DNA from: Rhodoblastus sp963828185
GTDB taxonomy: Bacteria; Pseudomonadota; Alphaproteobacteria; Rhizobiales; Beijerinckiaceae
Reading direction: 5' to 3'
NCBI GenBank assembly: GCA_963828185.1
Contig: CAWHDV010000001.1
Span: forward strand, 186,001 to 250,000
Length of the DNA: 64,000 nt
Shown here: positions 36,211 through 45,188 of the stretch, in pieces
Layout: every line of letters starts with the position of its first letter
Position numbering within the stretch: position 1 is the first letter of the stretch
Notes under the pieces: generated by a model
What the model saw: the letters and a program-made list of their open reading frames with translations, nothing else
What the model was told of the DNA's origin: nothing
Databases searched by the model: none
Made by a program: the position numbers and the translations under genes

Positions 36211-36768
36211 TCAGCGCCAGGGGCCTCCGCCCCAAGGACTGCCGCCCCAAGGCGACGAGCCGGGAAACCCGCCCATTGGCGACATGCCTGGGTAACCCAT
36301 GGGCGACATCCCCGGACCCATGGGCGACATGCCCGGATAACCCATTGGCGACATGCCTGGGTAACCCATGGGCGACATCCCCGAACCCATTGGCGACATG
36401 CCCGGATAGCCGCCCCAGGGGCCGCCAGGTCCTCCGCCCCAAGGGCTTCCCCCCCAAGGACTTCCGCCCCAAGGATTGCGGTTCCAGCCGTTGCCCCAGC
36501 CGTTGTCGCCCCAAAGATTATTCCAGCCGCCGAGATCGGCGGAAAAGTTCATGTTGCCGGCGCCGCGGCCCCAGCCATTGCCATAGCCATTGTTGTAGCC
36601 GTTGGCGCCATAGCCGGGATAACCCCAGGGGCCGCCGCCCATCGGGCCGCCGCTCCATGGATTGCCGCCCCACCATTGCGCCTGCGCCGCAACCGGCGCC
36701 AAAAGAACCGGCGTCAGCAGGGTCGAGGCGATCACCGCGACCGTCAGCCAGGATTTGAAATTTCGCAT
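36211..36768 (-). CDS. Exported Gly/Pro/Met-rich repeat protein, sulfur-globule-protein-like
   Basis: 185 residues from the ATG at 36768, which has a strong GGAGGTGGAG site. Signal peptide ends A-A-Q-A-Q-W-W-G-G-N. The mature part is Gly/Asn/Trp-rich (G-Y-N-N-G-Y-G-N-G-W-G-R-G-A-G-N-M-N-F), then holds repeats of Y-P-G-M-S-P-M-G and S-P-W-G-G. This composition resembles the envelope proteins of sulfur globules (SgpA/B), and the organism has the dsr pathway that uses such globules. Similarity is compositional, so the call is tentative. Confidence 0.55.
   Translation of the reverse strand: MRNFKSWLTVAVIASTLLTPVLLAPVAAQAQWWGGNPWSGGPMGGGPWGYPGYGANGYNNGYGNGWGRGAGNMNFSADLGGWNNLWGDNGWGNGWNRNPWGGSPWGGSPWGGGPGGPWGGYPGMSPMGSGMSPMGYPGMSPMGYPGMSPMGPGMSPMGYPGMSPMGGFPGSSPWGGSPWGGGPWR
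36276..36412. repeat. In-gene tandem repeat coding for Y-P-G-M-S-P-M-G units
   Basis: Imperfect 15- to 24-base units around GGCGACAT and CCCATTGGCGACATGCC, repeated about six times on the plus strand. They encode P-G-M-S-P-M-G-type repeats of the sulfur-globule-like protein. Unit differences are mostly in the GGGTAA/GGATAA linker. Such arrays are prone to copy-number change. Confidence 0.85.
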
Positions 36769-36971
36769 CTCCACCTCCAGCCAAAGCAGCGTCCAGACAA
36801 GGAAGCCGGCTTTTTCGCGATACCCGCGCATTCAGTTCATCCGGCGTTTCTCGCGATTTGAACATCGCGAGAAACGCGGAGAACTTGTGATCGCGAGAGA
36901 GATCGCGACCGCATTCGGTCCGCGGCGGCGCCTCTTCCGTTCCGGAGTCGCGCCGCCGCGTCAGCGTCGGC

Positions 36972-37541
36972 TCACCACCAGCCGGGACCCCAGCCACGGC
37001 CGCCACGGTTATAGCCGTTGCCGTTATAGCCGTTGTTGCCATAGCCGTTCATGTCGCTGTCGGCGTCGCCGCCGAAGCTGAAGTTGCCCTTCATGTTGCC
37101 GTGGCCGTTGCCGCGGCCATAGCCGTTGCCGTAGCCGTTGCCGTTGCCATAGTAGTTGTCGCCATAAAAAGGACGCTCATAGCCATAGCCGGGCCCGTAT
37201 CCGTAGCCGGGAGGCGGGCCGTAGCCGTAGCCGTATTGCGGCGGCGGCGGGGGCGGCGCCCATCCCTGCTGCGGGGCGGCCTGCTGATTGGGCTGCTGAG
37301 CGGCTTGCTGCTGCTGCTGCGGATAGCCGTAGCCATACGGCGGCGGCGGCGGCGGCGGCGGACCCCAATTCGGGTTCTGCGGCTGCGCCTGCTGGGTGTT
37401 CGCGGCGGCCTGGCCCTGCTGCGGCTGTTGCTGCTGCGCGCCGTAAGGGCCCGCCGGCGGCGGCGGGGTCTGCTGGGCGAAGGCCGCGCCGGCCACGCCG
37501 GACGCTCCCAGGATGATCGCCAGTCTGATCAAGCTTTTCAT
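36972..37541 (-). CDS. Exported Gly/Tyr/Asn-rich protein, sulfur-globule-protein-like
   Basis: 189 residues from the ATG at 37541 (GGGAG site). Signal peptide ending G-A-A-F-A-Q-Q-T-P, then a Pro/Gln-rich section with poly-Pro runs and Q-Q-Q-Q-Q, then a Gly/Tyr/Asn-rich end (Y-G-N-G-N-G-Y-G-N-G-Y-G-R-G and M-N-G-Y-G-N-N-G-Y-N-G-N-G-Y). The latter is close in style to SgpA/SgpB of purple sulfur bacteria. The Gln/Pro domain is not usual for them. Probable structural protein of the cell exterior or of sulfur globules. Confidence 0.55.
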   Translation of the reverse strand: MKSLIRLAIILGASGVAGAAFAQQTPPPPAGPYGAQQQQPQQGQAAANTQQAQPQNPNWGPPPPPPPPYGYGYPQQQQQAAQQPNQQAAPQQGWAPPPPPPQYGYGYGPPPGYGYGPGYGYERPFYGDNYYGNGNGYGNGYGRGNGHGNMKGNFSFGGDADSDMNGYGNNGYNGNGYNRGGRGWGPGWW

Positions 37542-37585
37542 CGATTCACTCCCTTGCTTGTGTTGATGGGGTCGCGACCGCGGCC

Positions 37586-38128
37586 CTACCAGTAGGGCGG
37601 CTGAACGCCTGCGCGTTCGCGCCACCAGTTCCATGTCTGCGCATTGGTCCATCCCGAAAGCGGCGTGCTCCACGGCACAAACATGAAAGGCGTGCTCAGA
37701 CCCGCGGAATTGAACGGGTCCGTCGTTGAATTGACTTGGCCGAAGGTCCAGACCTGCAGCCTGCCATGTGGCAAGTCGGCCTGTGGTCCAACCGGCAGGT
37801 AAGGTTTTGGCGAGGTCCAGACCGAGGGCAGCGACGCCGACCCGGGGGCGTCAAGCGCCGCGGGCGCAATACCCTGGGGGCCGCCGGAATAGGGCCGTGG
37901 CGCGCATTGCGGACAGGCGCCAACGCCGGGCGGCGCCGCGTAAGGGCCTGCCGCGTAGGGATTTGGCGCATAATATCCTGGCGGCGGCGCTCCGCGCATT
38001 TCCGAAAGTTCCGAATAGGTCGCGGCGGCTGCGCGCGTCACGAGCGCCGCCTCCCAGGCTCCCGCCAGAAGGAGGGGCGCCGCAAGAACGGACAGGGCGC
38101 GCGAAAATTGCGGTGATCCCGGCTTCAT
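37586..38128 (-). CDS. Exported Pro/Tyr/Ala-rich protein of unknown function
   Basis: 180 residues. Signal peptide (S-V-L-A-A-P-L-L-L-A-G-A-W-E-A-A), followed by P-P-G-Y-Y-A-P-N-P-Y-A-A-G-P-Y-A and one C-P-Q-C pair, then a more ordered Trp-rich end (W-T-N-A-Q-T-W-N-W-W-R-E-R-A). No family recognised. The start overlaps the RND pump stop (ATGA), so it is made with the pump. Confidence 0.6.
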   Translation of the reverse strand: MKPGSPQFSRALSVLAAPLLLAGAWEAALVTRAAAATYSELSEMRGAPPPGYYAPNPYAAGPYAAPPGVGACPQCAPRPYSGGPQGIAPAALDAPGSASLPSVWTSPKPYLPVGPQADLPHGRLQVWTFGQVNSTTDPFNSAGLSTPFMFVPWSTPLSGWTNAQTWNWWRERAGVQPPYW

Positions 38129-41100
38129 GATTGGTCTCCCGGATCCGACGTTTCCGTCTTGAGGCGAATGCCGCGCGTGGCCTTTTCGCGCGAACGCGGC
38201 GCCGCGCTTGCCCTTTTGGCTTCCGTCGATGCGACCGGCGCAGCGGCGGGCGGCGTTGGCTCGCGCGAAACAGGCGCGGCTTTCTTCTGCAATCGCGCAG
38301 GCCTGCCGGATGAAGCTTCAGACGTGGGCGTTTCGACAGCTGCTTCCGGCGCCGGTTCGGATTTCCGGACGAGCGGGGGCGGTCGTCCCGGCGCGGGATC
38401 GCTGCTTTCGGCGGGAGTCGCCACGAGGGATGGCTCGTCGGCCTGTTTCGATCGTTTCAGCAGCCGCGCGGGGCGCGATGGGGCGTTCGCGGCGTCGGAG
38501 GGCGCAGATGAAACAACTGCTCCAGCCGCACTATCGTCGGTCCTGCGCTGCAGCTTCGGCGGACGCGGCGAATTGTCGGACCCCGACGGCGAGTTGGCGG
38601 GCGAAGGACCGGAAGGCGACGGACCGCTGGGCGGAGGCGTCGAGCCGCCGTTGCCGTGCGTGTGGCCGGTGAAATATTTGCGCGTCGACACGCAGCCGAG
38701 CGGGATGACGATGAGCGTCAGGAAGGTCGCGATCAGCGAGCCGAATAACAGCGACACCGCCATGCCCTGGAAGATCGGATCGCTCAGCAGCACCATCGAG
38801 CCGATCACCAGCGCCATGGCGGTGATGAGGATGGGACGCAGGCGCACGCGGCCCGCCATGACAACCGCGTCGCGGACGCTCCAGCCCTCGTCGACTTTTC
38901 CGCGCGCGAATTCGACCAGCAGGATGGAATTGCGCACGATGATGCCGGCGAGCGCGATGAAGCCGATCATCGACGTCGCGGTGAAATCGGCGCCAAGCAG
39001 CCAGTGGCCGGGCACGATGCCGATCAGCGTCAGCGGGATCGGCGTCATCACCACCGCCGGCAGCATGAAGCTCTTGAATTCCGCCACGACCAGAATGTAG
39101 ATCAGCACCAGCGCGGCCATGAAGGCCAGCCCCATGTCGCGGAACGTCACATAGGTGACCTCCCACTCGCCGTCCCATTTGAAGCCGCTGATATTGGTGT
39201 CGCTCGGCCGCCCGAAATAATGGCCGCCCATCGTCTGGCCGTCGGGCGTGACATAGCGCTTCAGCGCGGCGTCGACGTCGAGCATGCCATAGAGTGGCGC
39301 GCCGAGCCGCCCCACCACGTCGCCGGTGACATATTCGAGCGCGCGCAGGTCCTTGTGATAGATCACGGGATCGACAGGCTTGTTGACGAAACGTCCGAGT
39401 TCGCCGAGCGGAATCATCGCGCCCGTCTGGCTGCGCACCGGCATGACCAGCAGGTTGCCGAGATTGCCGCGCGTCGCCAGAGGAGCCTGCAGCACGATGA
39501 CGGCCTGTTCGAGATTGCGCGGGCTTTTCAGCGCGCCGACTTCGAAGCCGCCGGTCGTCATGGCGACTTCGCGGTTGATGTCCTGGACGGAGACGCCGAA
39601 CATCGAAGCCTTGAGCCGGTCAACCTCGAATTGCAGGTTCTCGTGCGGGCTTTCCATGAAGGTGTTGATGTCGGCGATATCGGGCCTCCTGCGCAGGATC
39701 GTCAGCAGCTGAGTCGCCACCTGCCGCCTGATCGCCGGCGTCGGGCCGTAAAGTTCGATCACCATTGGCGCGAGCACCGGCGGACCCGGAGGCGCTTCGG
39801 CGATGGTCAGGCGGGCGCCCGCGGCGGCGGCGATCGGCGTCAACGCGGCGCGGACATGGGCGGCGATGTCGTGGCTGCTCCTGCGGCGCATGGACTTGTC
39901 CAGCAATTGCACGGCGATGTCGCCCTGCCACGGCTGGCTGCGAAGGAAGTAATGGCGGACGAGTCCGTTGAAATTGAAGGGCGAGGACGAACCGACATAG
40001 GTCTGGAAATTCGTCACCTCGGGAATTTTCTCGAGCTCGGCGCCAAGCCTGTGCGCGAGGTTGGCGGTGAGGAACAGGTCGGTTCCCTCGGGCATGTCGA
40101 TGACGACCTGCACCTCCGACTTGTTGTCATAGGGCAGCATCTTGAACGCCACGGTCTTGAAGGCGAACATCGAGACCGCGCCCAGCATGGCGGCGATGAT
40201 GGCGAACAGCGTCAGGTAGCCGATCAAGCGGTTGTCCATGATCGGCGAGATGAACGCGTTGTACCAGCGGCCGATGAAGGCGGCCTCGCGGTGCTCGCGC
40301 GCCTCTGATTTTTTCAGCGTCGCCATGCTTGGTTTCAGGCGCGCCGCGAGCCAGGGCACGAAGACGAAGGCGGCGAACAGCGAAAAGACCATCGCCGCCG
40401 AGGACAGGACGGGAATGGGCAGCATGTAGGGGCCCATCATATCGCCGACGAAGCCCATCGGCAGCAGCGCCGCGACGACCGTGAAAGTGGCGAGGATCGT
40501 CGGATTGCCGACTTCGTCGACGGCGTCGACGGTGATGTGGTCCGAGGTTTCGCCAGCTTCGAGCCAGCGGCGGTAGATGTTCTCGACGACGACGATGGCG
40601 TCGTCGACCAGGATGCCGATGGCGAAGACGAGCGCGAACATCGACACCCGGTTGATGGTGAATTTCAGCACATAGGCGACGGCGATCGACATCAAGAGCA
40701 CCGCTGGAATCGTCACCATGACGATCAAGGCCGGCCGCAGGCCCATGGTCAGGAAAGCCAGCACGGTGACCAGCGCCGAGACGATGAACAGCTTGAAGAT
40801 CAGGTGCGATACCTTGTCCTGCGCGGTTTCGCCATAATCGCGCGACACGTCGACATGCACCGAGTCCGGAATGACCGAGCCCGTCAGGGACTGCAGTTCG
40901 GCGTTGATCGCATTGGCGACGTCAATGCCGTTCGATCCGCGTTTCTTCGCTACGGCGACGGTGACCGCGGGGCGCGACACGAAGCCTCCGTCGGCCGTGC
41001 GGCTGGAATCATCAACGACGCTCCGGGTTTCGGAATCGCCTTGCGTGATATTTGCGACATCGCGCAGGAAGACCGGACGGTTCTGGTTGACGGCGACGAC

Positions 41101-41892
41101 GAGATCGCCGACGTCGCGCAGGTCCGAAAGAAAGTCGCCCGTATAGACGTTGAACCATTTGCTGCCTTCGACGACATCGCCGGCGGGGGCGCGCTGGTTG
41201 GCTGCGGCCACCGCCTGCGCCACCTGTCCGAGCGTGAGGCCGTTCGCGGCGAGGCGCGGCAGGTCGACGTCGATGCGGATCTGTTCGTGGCTGCCGCCGA
41301 CGACAAAGCTCTGGCCGGTGCTGGGCAGCGCCTTGAACCGCTGCGCCACATCCAGTCCGAGCTTGCGCAATTGCACCAGGTCCAGCTTGTCGGAAGACAG
41401 CGTCACTGTCACCACGGGCACGTCGTCGATGCTCTTCGGCTTGACGAGCGGCTGCATGACGCCCTTGGGGATGGCGTCCATATGCGAATAGAGCGCGTCA
41501 TAAAGCTTGACGAGCGAGGGCTCCATCTGCTCGCCGACATCGAAACGCACGGTGACCATCGACAGGCCTTCGCGCGACATCGAATAGACGTGCTTGACCC
41601 CGGACAGCTCTGACATCAGCCGTTCGAGCGGCTCGGAGATGAGATTTGCGACCTCGCTCGACGAAGCGCCGGGATAGGCGACGAACACATCGACCATCGG
41701 CACCGAAATCTGCGGGTCTTCCTCGCGCGGCGTGATCATCATGCCGAGCAGGCCGATCAGGAAGAAGGCGAGCAGCAGCAGCGGCGTCAAAGGCGATTCG
41801 ATGAAGGCGCGCGCGGTGCGTCCGGCTATGCCCAGTTCGCGCGCGCGCGCTTCGCCGTTGCGCGCGGATTCGGACTGCGGGGAATTGGTCAT
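38125..41892 (-). CDS. RND-family efflux permease with long repeated C-terminal tail
   Basis: 1255 residues. The first 1080 are a normal inner-membrane RND pump: start helix T-P-L-L-L-L-A-F-F-L-I-G-L-L-G-M-M, porter domains beginning V-F-V-A-Y-P-G-A-S-S-S-E-V, and motif G-I-L-V-D-D-A-I-V-V-V-E-N-I in the helix that carries proton-relay acids. The last 172 residues are a Ser/Pro-rich, disordered cytoplasmic tail with four R-P-x-x-L-x-K/R-K/R repeats. RND pumps normally end soon after the last helix. The adaptor gene is 19 bases upstream. No outer-membrane channel gene is near, and the substrate is unknown. Confidence 0.88.
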   Translation of the reverse strand: MTNSPQSESARNGEARARELGIAGRTARAFIESPLTPLLLLAFFLIGLLGMMITPREEDPQISVPMVDVFVAYPGASSSEVANLISEPLERLMSELSGVKHVYSMSREGLSMVTVRFDVGEQMEPSLVKLYDALYSHMDAIPKGVMQPLVKPKSIDDVPVVTVTLSSDKLDLVQLRKLGLDVAQRFKALPSTGQSFVVGGSHEQIRIDVDLPRLAANGLTLGQVAQAVAAANQRAPAGDVVEGSKWFNVYTGDFLSDLRDVGDLVVAVNQNRPVFLRDVANITQGDSETRSVVDDSSRTADGGFVSRPAVTVAVAKKRGSNGIDVANAINAELQSLTGSVIPDSVHVDVSRDYGETAQDKVSHLIFKLFIVSALVTVLAFLTMGLRPALIVMVTIPAVLLMSIAVAYVLKFTINRVSMFALVFAIGILVDDAIVVVENIYRRWLEAGETSDHITVDAVDEVGNPTILATFTVVAALLPMGFVGDMMGPYMLPIPVLSSAAMVFSLFAAFVFVPWLAARLKPSMATLKKSEAREHREAAFIGRWYNAFISPIMDNRLIGYLTLFAIIAAMLGAVSMFAFKTVAFKMLPYDNKSEVQVVIDMPEGTDLFLTANLAHRLGAELEKIPEVTNFQTYVGSSSPFNFNGLVRHYFLRSQPWQGDIAVQLLDKSMRRRSSHDIAAHVRAALTPIAAAAGARLTIAEAPPGPPVLAPMVIELYGPTPAIRRQVATQLLTILRRRPDIADINTFMESPHENLQFEVDRLKASMFGVSVQDINREVAMTTGGFEVGALKSPRNLEQAVIVLQAPLATRGNLGNLLVMPVRSQTGAMIPLGELGRFVNKPVDPVIYHKDLRALEYVTGDVVGRLGAPLYGMLDVDAALKRYVTPDGQTMGGHYFGRPSDTNISGFKWDGEWEVTYVTFRDMGLAFMAALVLIYILVVAEFKSFMLPAVVMTPIPLTLIGIVPGHWLLGADFTATSMIGFIALAGIIVRNSILLVEFARGKVDEGWSVRDAVVMAGRVRLRPILITAMALVIGSMVLLSDPIFQGMAVSLLFGSLIATFLTLIVIPLGCVSTRKYFTGHTHGNGGSTPPPSGPSPSGPSPANSPSGSDNSPRPPKLQRRTDDSAAGAVVSSAPSDAANAPSRPARLLKRSKQADEPSLVATPAESSDPAPGRPPPLVRKSEPAPEAAVETPTSEASSGRPARLQKKAAPVSREPTPPAAAPVASTEAKRASAAPRSREKATRGIRLKTETSDPGDQS

Positions 41893-41911
41893 GTGCTGAC
41901 GCCTCCCCTTC

Positions 41912-43141
41912 TCACTGTTTTTGTCCGAAGATGGATTCGCCGGATTTCAGGTCCGGCTGCGGATGGGCGACGACGCGTTCGCCCGGCTGCAATCCCGAAA
42001 GGACGGCGCTCTTGTCGCCAGAGACTTCGCCCAGGCGCAGGATGCGCATCTCCACCGCGCCGACGCCGTTGACGACGAAGGCGACAGGCAGCGAGCCGCG
42101 ATAAGCGATCGCCTCGTTGGGAATGAAGGGCGCCGTCGCGGACTGGCCGCCGCCGCCCGGCTGCGCGATCCAGGCGAGGCCATACATGCCGGGCGCCGCC
42201 GCCGCCCCGGCCGGCAGCGCGGCCTTGACGGTCACCGTATGCTGCATCGTGTCGGCGGACGGGAATATTTGCGAGACGACGGCCCAGACATTGGCGTCTG
42301 CGAGGCTGACCGGCAATTGGTCGCCGACCTTCAGGCGCAGCGCGAGGTCGGCAGGAACCTCGATGCGCAGGTCGAGCTGGTCGGGGTCGGCGAGGTCGGC
42401 GAGCGGCTGCCCCGGCTGCACGATATCGCCGACGCGCACATACCGCTTCATGATGACCGTGGCGTAAGGCGCGTCGGCGCGGCGCTGGCGCAGCTGCACG
42501 TCGAGCGCGTCGATGCGCGCCTGCGAGGCGACAAGGCCCGCCTGCTCGCGCTCGTAGTCGGCGCGCGCGTTGTTGATGGCCGGGAACGAGCGCTGCTGCT
42601 GGGCCTGGCTCTGAAGAGGCGCCCCGCCGCCCATAAAAGGCTGCATCATGTTGTAGAACGGCGTGAACATCCGCTCGTAGGCGTCGTAGCCGGGGCCGCC
42701 CATGGGGGATTGGCGGGCGCCGTAGAGCGAATGGTAGAGCTGCGTCTGCGCGTTCTGCGAGGCGGCCATGTCGCCGCTCAGCGCCGCCCAGGCGGAACGG
42801 TATTGCGTCCTGAGCGCGTCGTCGTCGAGCGCGACCACCGTGGCGCCGGCGGCGATCCTCTCGCCCTCCTGTCCCGCGACATAGGTCACGCGTCCCGGGC
42901 CTTGCGCCATCAGCCGGACGACATTGCGCGGCTCGACGAACCCGCCGAGCTTGTAGCGGACGGCGGTCGGACTTTGCGCGACCTCGATCACCGGCGCCTG
43001 CGGCGAGAACAGCATGCCTGCGGCGGCGGCGGGAATTGGCGGCTGCGTCTCCTGCGGGCGCGCGCCCATCCAGAGCACGACCAGCCCGCCGGCGACCGCC
43101 GCCGCGAAAAAAGTCAGGGCTCTGAACAGACTCGACAACAT
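41912..43141 (-). CDS. RND membrane-fusion (periplasmic adaptor) protein
   Basis: 409 residues from the ATG at 43141. N-terminal membrane helix A-L-T-F-F-A-A-A-V-A-G-G-L-V-V-L, lipoyl-type halves (E-P-R-N-V-V-R-L-M-A-Q-G-P-G-R-V and Y-V-R-V-G-D-I-V-Q-P-G-Q-P-L-A), a hairpin rich in Gln/Met, and a barrel domain. HlyD/MacA/AcrA family. The hairpin region contains an odd Met/Gly/Pro insert (M-G-G-P-G-Y-D-A-Y-E-R-M-F-T-P-F-Y) similar in style to the sulfur-globule-like proteins downstream. Confidence 0.88.
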   Translation of the reverse strand: MLSSLFRALTFFAAAVAGGLVVLWMGARPQETQPPIPAAAAGMLFSPQAPVIEVAQSPTAVRYKLGGFVEPRNVVRLMAQGPGRVTYVAGQEGERIAAGATVVALDDDALRTQYRSAWAALSGDMAASQNAQTQLYHSLYGARQSPMGGPGYDAYERMFTPFYNMMQPFMGGGAPLQSQAQQQRSFPAINNARADYEREQAGLVASQARIDALDVQLRQRRADAPYATVIMKRYVRVGDIVQPGQPLADLADPDQLDLRIEVPADLALRLKVGDQLPVSLADANVWAVVSQIFPSADTMQHTVTVKAALPAGAAAAPGMYGLAWIAQPGGGGQSATAPFIPNEAIAYRGSLPVAFVVNGVGAVEMRILRLGEVSGDKSAVLSGLQPGERVVAHPQPDLKSGESIFGQKQ

Positions 43142-43239
43142 CACGCAACAACCCTTCGAAGTCCTGCAAACAGTCCGCCGAAATATCGGGCGGGGGCGAG
43201 CGGCGGCGCGATTGAAAACTCCCCGCGCCGCCGCGCCTG

Positions 43240-43644
43240 TCAGTTGCGCGGAACAGTTCCCATCGCGCTGAAGCTCTTGATGAAGGGGCCGGCCATGGCG
43301 GGATTCTTGATCATCGCGCCGTAATCGCCGACTTTGAATTTCAGCTTGCCGGCGGTGTAGGCGATGCCGAGCGACATCATGCCGAGACCCTTGGCGCACC
43401 ATTTTTCCCAGTCGCCGGAGCTGGCGCGCAGGTCCCAGTTCATCGGCTGGCCGGCATAGGCGCCCGCCTCGACGACATAGCCCTTTTCGACCTTCAATAC
43501 GCCGCGCGGCTTGTCCTCGCCCTCGAAACCATAGCCGATCGTCGAGTTGAAGCCGATCTTCGCAAGCGCGTCGCCGAGGTCCTTGTCCTCGTTCCACGCA
43601 TTGCCGAAATCGACCATCCAATCGTCGGAAAAAAGTAAAGCCAT
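43240..43644 (-). CDS. SCP2 sterol-carrier-like domain protein
   Basis: 134 residues from the ATG at 43644 (GGGAGCG site). Starts A-L-L-F-S-D-D-W-M-V-D-F-G-N-A-W-N and contains F-E-G-E-D-K-P-R-G-V-L-K-V-E-K-G-Y, A-S-S-G-D-W-E-K-W and G-D-Y-G-A-M-I-K-N-P, the pattern of small bacterial SCP2-like lipid-binding proteins. Cytoplasmic. It is the first gene of the minus-strand run leading to the RND adaptor. Ligand unknown. Confidence 0.7.
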   Translation of the reverse strand: MALLFSDDWMVDFGNAWNEDKDLGDALAKIGFNSTIGYGFEGEDKPRGVLKVEKGYVVEAGAYAGQPMNWDLRASSGDWEKWCAKGLGMMSLGIAYTAGKLKFKVGDYGAMIKNPAMAGPFIKSFSAMGTVPRN

Positions 43645-44468
43645 TCGCAACGCTCCCAAATCGCTTGTCATTGCGCGCAAAAACCCGATCGCTCCGGTTG
43701 GTCCGGAGACGTTGACAACGCGGCCCGCACGGCCGCGCCGAAGGGCATTCCCGGCCCCGCGACTTTTCGCAGAGTTCATTGCAGGGGGCTCTCGCGAGAG
43801 AAGACCGCGAGAGGGATTTCAGGAAAAATCAACGCCGCTCACGCAGGCGTTCATGCCGCGTGTTTGAGCCGAATGCATTGCGCGTGAAGGGCCATCCCGA
43901 CGTGACCTTTCGTTAACGCCACGAAAACCTGAAAGGACGGGTTTTACTTGCGGCGCCATGCCACGTCGCAATCATGCCTGCATGCTTTAAAGAGCTGGCG
44001 GCGCTCGCTTTCGCGCTTCGCGCACCTTGATCTGGATCATTGTTCCCTCCGCCTGTCACTTGTTGTGAGGCATTGTTTTTATTGTCATCGTCACATTCAC
44101 AGATGACGTTTTGATGATGCTAGGATGGGGGGAAGGACACTGTCAAGGCGCAATCTGGGCCTTAGTGGCATTACGGAGCGACGGGGTCTGCGCCGCGCGC
44201 CGTTCGAGTATCCATTTTAGACAATTTATCAGCGCGATGGGCCGAACATGGCCGTGGGCCGGGCGCCGCGGATGAAACTTAGGTAGGGTAAAGGAAAACA
44301 GTTAGTCAGAGCATGGCGAAACGCCTTTTTCGGCAATGCGATAGCAGCGGTCGCCCTAGCTCCGACAGGCTCGCATGTCTTCAGTGGAGTCAGCGATCGA
44401 AGTATTCGCCTGCCTCCTGACGGGCGCCCCGACTTAACCCTTGGTCTAATTGTGGCGGAGGATTCTGG
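43645..44468. other. 824-base region without a convincing gene; contains an FNR/FixK-like box
   Basis: No supported coding frame, tRNA or repeat was found between the SCP2-like gene and the YnfA-like gene. At 44027-44040 is TTGATCTGGATCAT, matching the FNR/FixK half-sites TTGAT-N4-ATCAA at 9 of 10 positions. It would suit oxygen control of the minus-strand locus, though it lies 380 bases from the first start codon. The right part (44100-44460) shows nothing recognisable. Confidence 0.4.
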
Positions 44469-44798
44469 ATGTGGACAGTCGCCACTTATGGTCTTGCGGC
44501 GTTCGCGGAAATTGGCGGCTGCTTCTCCTTCTGGGCGTGGCCGCGACTGGGCAAAAGTCCGCTCTGGCTGGCGCAGGGCATGGCCAGTCTCGCTGTGTTC
44601 GCCTGGGCGCTGACGCGCGTTGACGCTAATTTCGCGGGGCGCGCTTACGCGGCCCACGGCGGCATCTACATCCTGGCTTCGCTGATCTGGATGTGGGCGG
44701 TCGAAGGCTCCAGGCCTGACCGGTGGGACGGCGCCTGCGCGACGATCTGCGTCGTTGGAGCCCTGGTGATTGTTTTCGCGCCGCGCGGCGATCCGTGA
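44469..44798 (+). CDS. YnfA/UPF0060-family small membrane protein
   Basis: 109 residues, four membrane helices. Family motif A-A-F-A-E-I-G-G-C-F-S-F-W-A-W and Y-A-A-H-G-G-I-Y-I-L-A-S-L-I-W-M-W are typical. The family resembles SMR transporters and is of uncertain function. GGAGGA precedes the start. It marks the left edge of the accessory region. Confidence 0.92.
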   Translation: MWTVATYGLAAFAEIGGCFSFWAWPRLGKSPLWLAQGMASLAVFAWALTRVDANFAGRAYAAHGGIYILASLIWMWAVEGSRPDRWDGACATICVVGALVIVFAPRGDP

Positions 44799-44853
44799 GC
44801 CGCCAGCTTGCTCGAAGGCGCGGCCGGCGATCTGTAGCGCCGGCCGTCAGAAT

Positions 44854-45000
44854 TGTCGGGTGAAACAGCAGTCTAACTCACTTGGGGCCAATTTAGGCCC
44901 AACGGGCCAACAGACATTGACTCACTTGACCCAAGAAGTTTGACTCATTGGAAATTAGTGCCAGAGAAGTCTGAACTTTTTGGAAAAATCGCCGATTTCG
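44854..45000 (+). repeat. Iteron array, diverged copy 1 (TGTCGG...GACTCACTT...)
   Basis: About 147 bases beginning TGTCGG. It contains four spaced elements: AACTCACTTGG, TTGACTCACTTGACC, TTGACTCATTGGAAA and CTGAACTTTTTGGAAA. The layout is the same as in the copy at 45189-45335. Arrays of spaced short sites after a TGT end are typical of transposon termini that bind several transposase molecules (IS21- or Tn7-like). Between the copies (45090-45112) ATGATTACTGTGATGTCCAA may be a broken transposase start. Confidence 0.7.
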
Positions 45001-45188
45001 GTCAATTTGGCGTTCGTCTCGCATTTCGTTCGTCATGGCGGATATTTTCCGCAATCTGCCGAATTTACGCTCGTTCCCCGAAGAAAGTGAAATGATTACT
45101 GTGATGTCCAAGTAGGTGGGGGGGATAGGTGACACCGCTTCGCAGCGGAGCCGCAGCCATGCACAGCACGCCATCGAACATCAGAATA

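Noticed and set aside
43861..44460. tRNA or attachment site in the gap before the YnfA-like gene
   Set aside because: No cloverleaf or conserved tRNA ends found on either strand.
45090..45112. Start of an IS21-type transposase (M-I-T-V-M-S-K then stop)
   Set aside because: Only seven codons remain, too little to claim a gene; noted with the repeat arrays.
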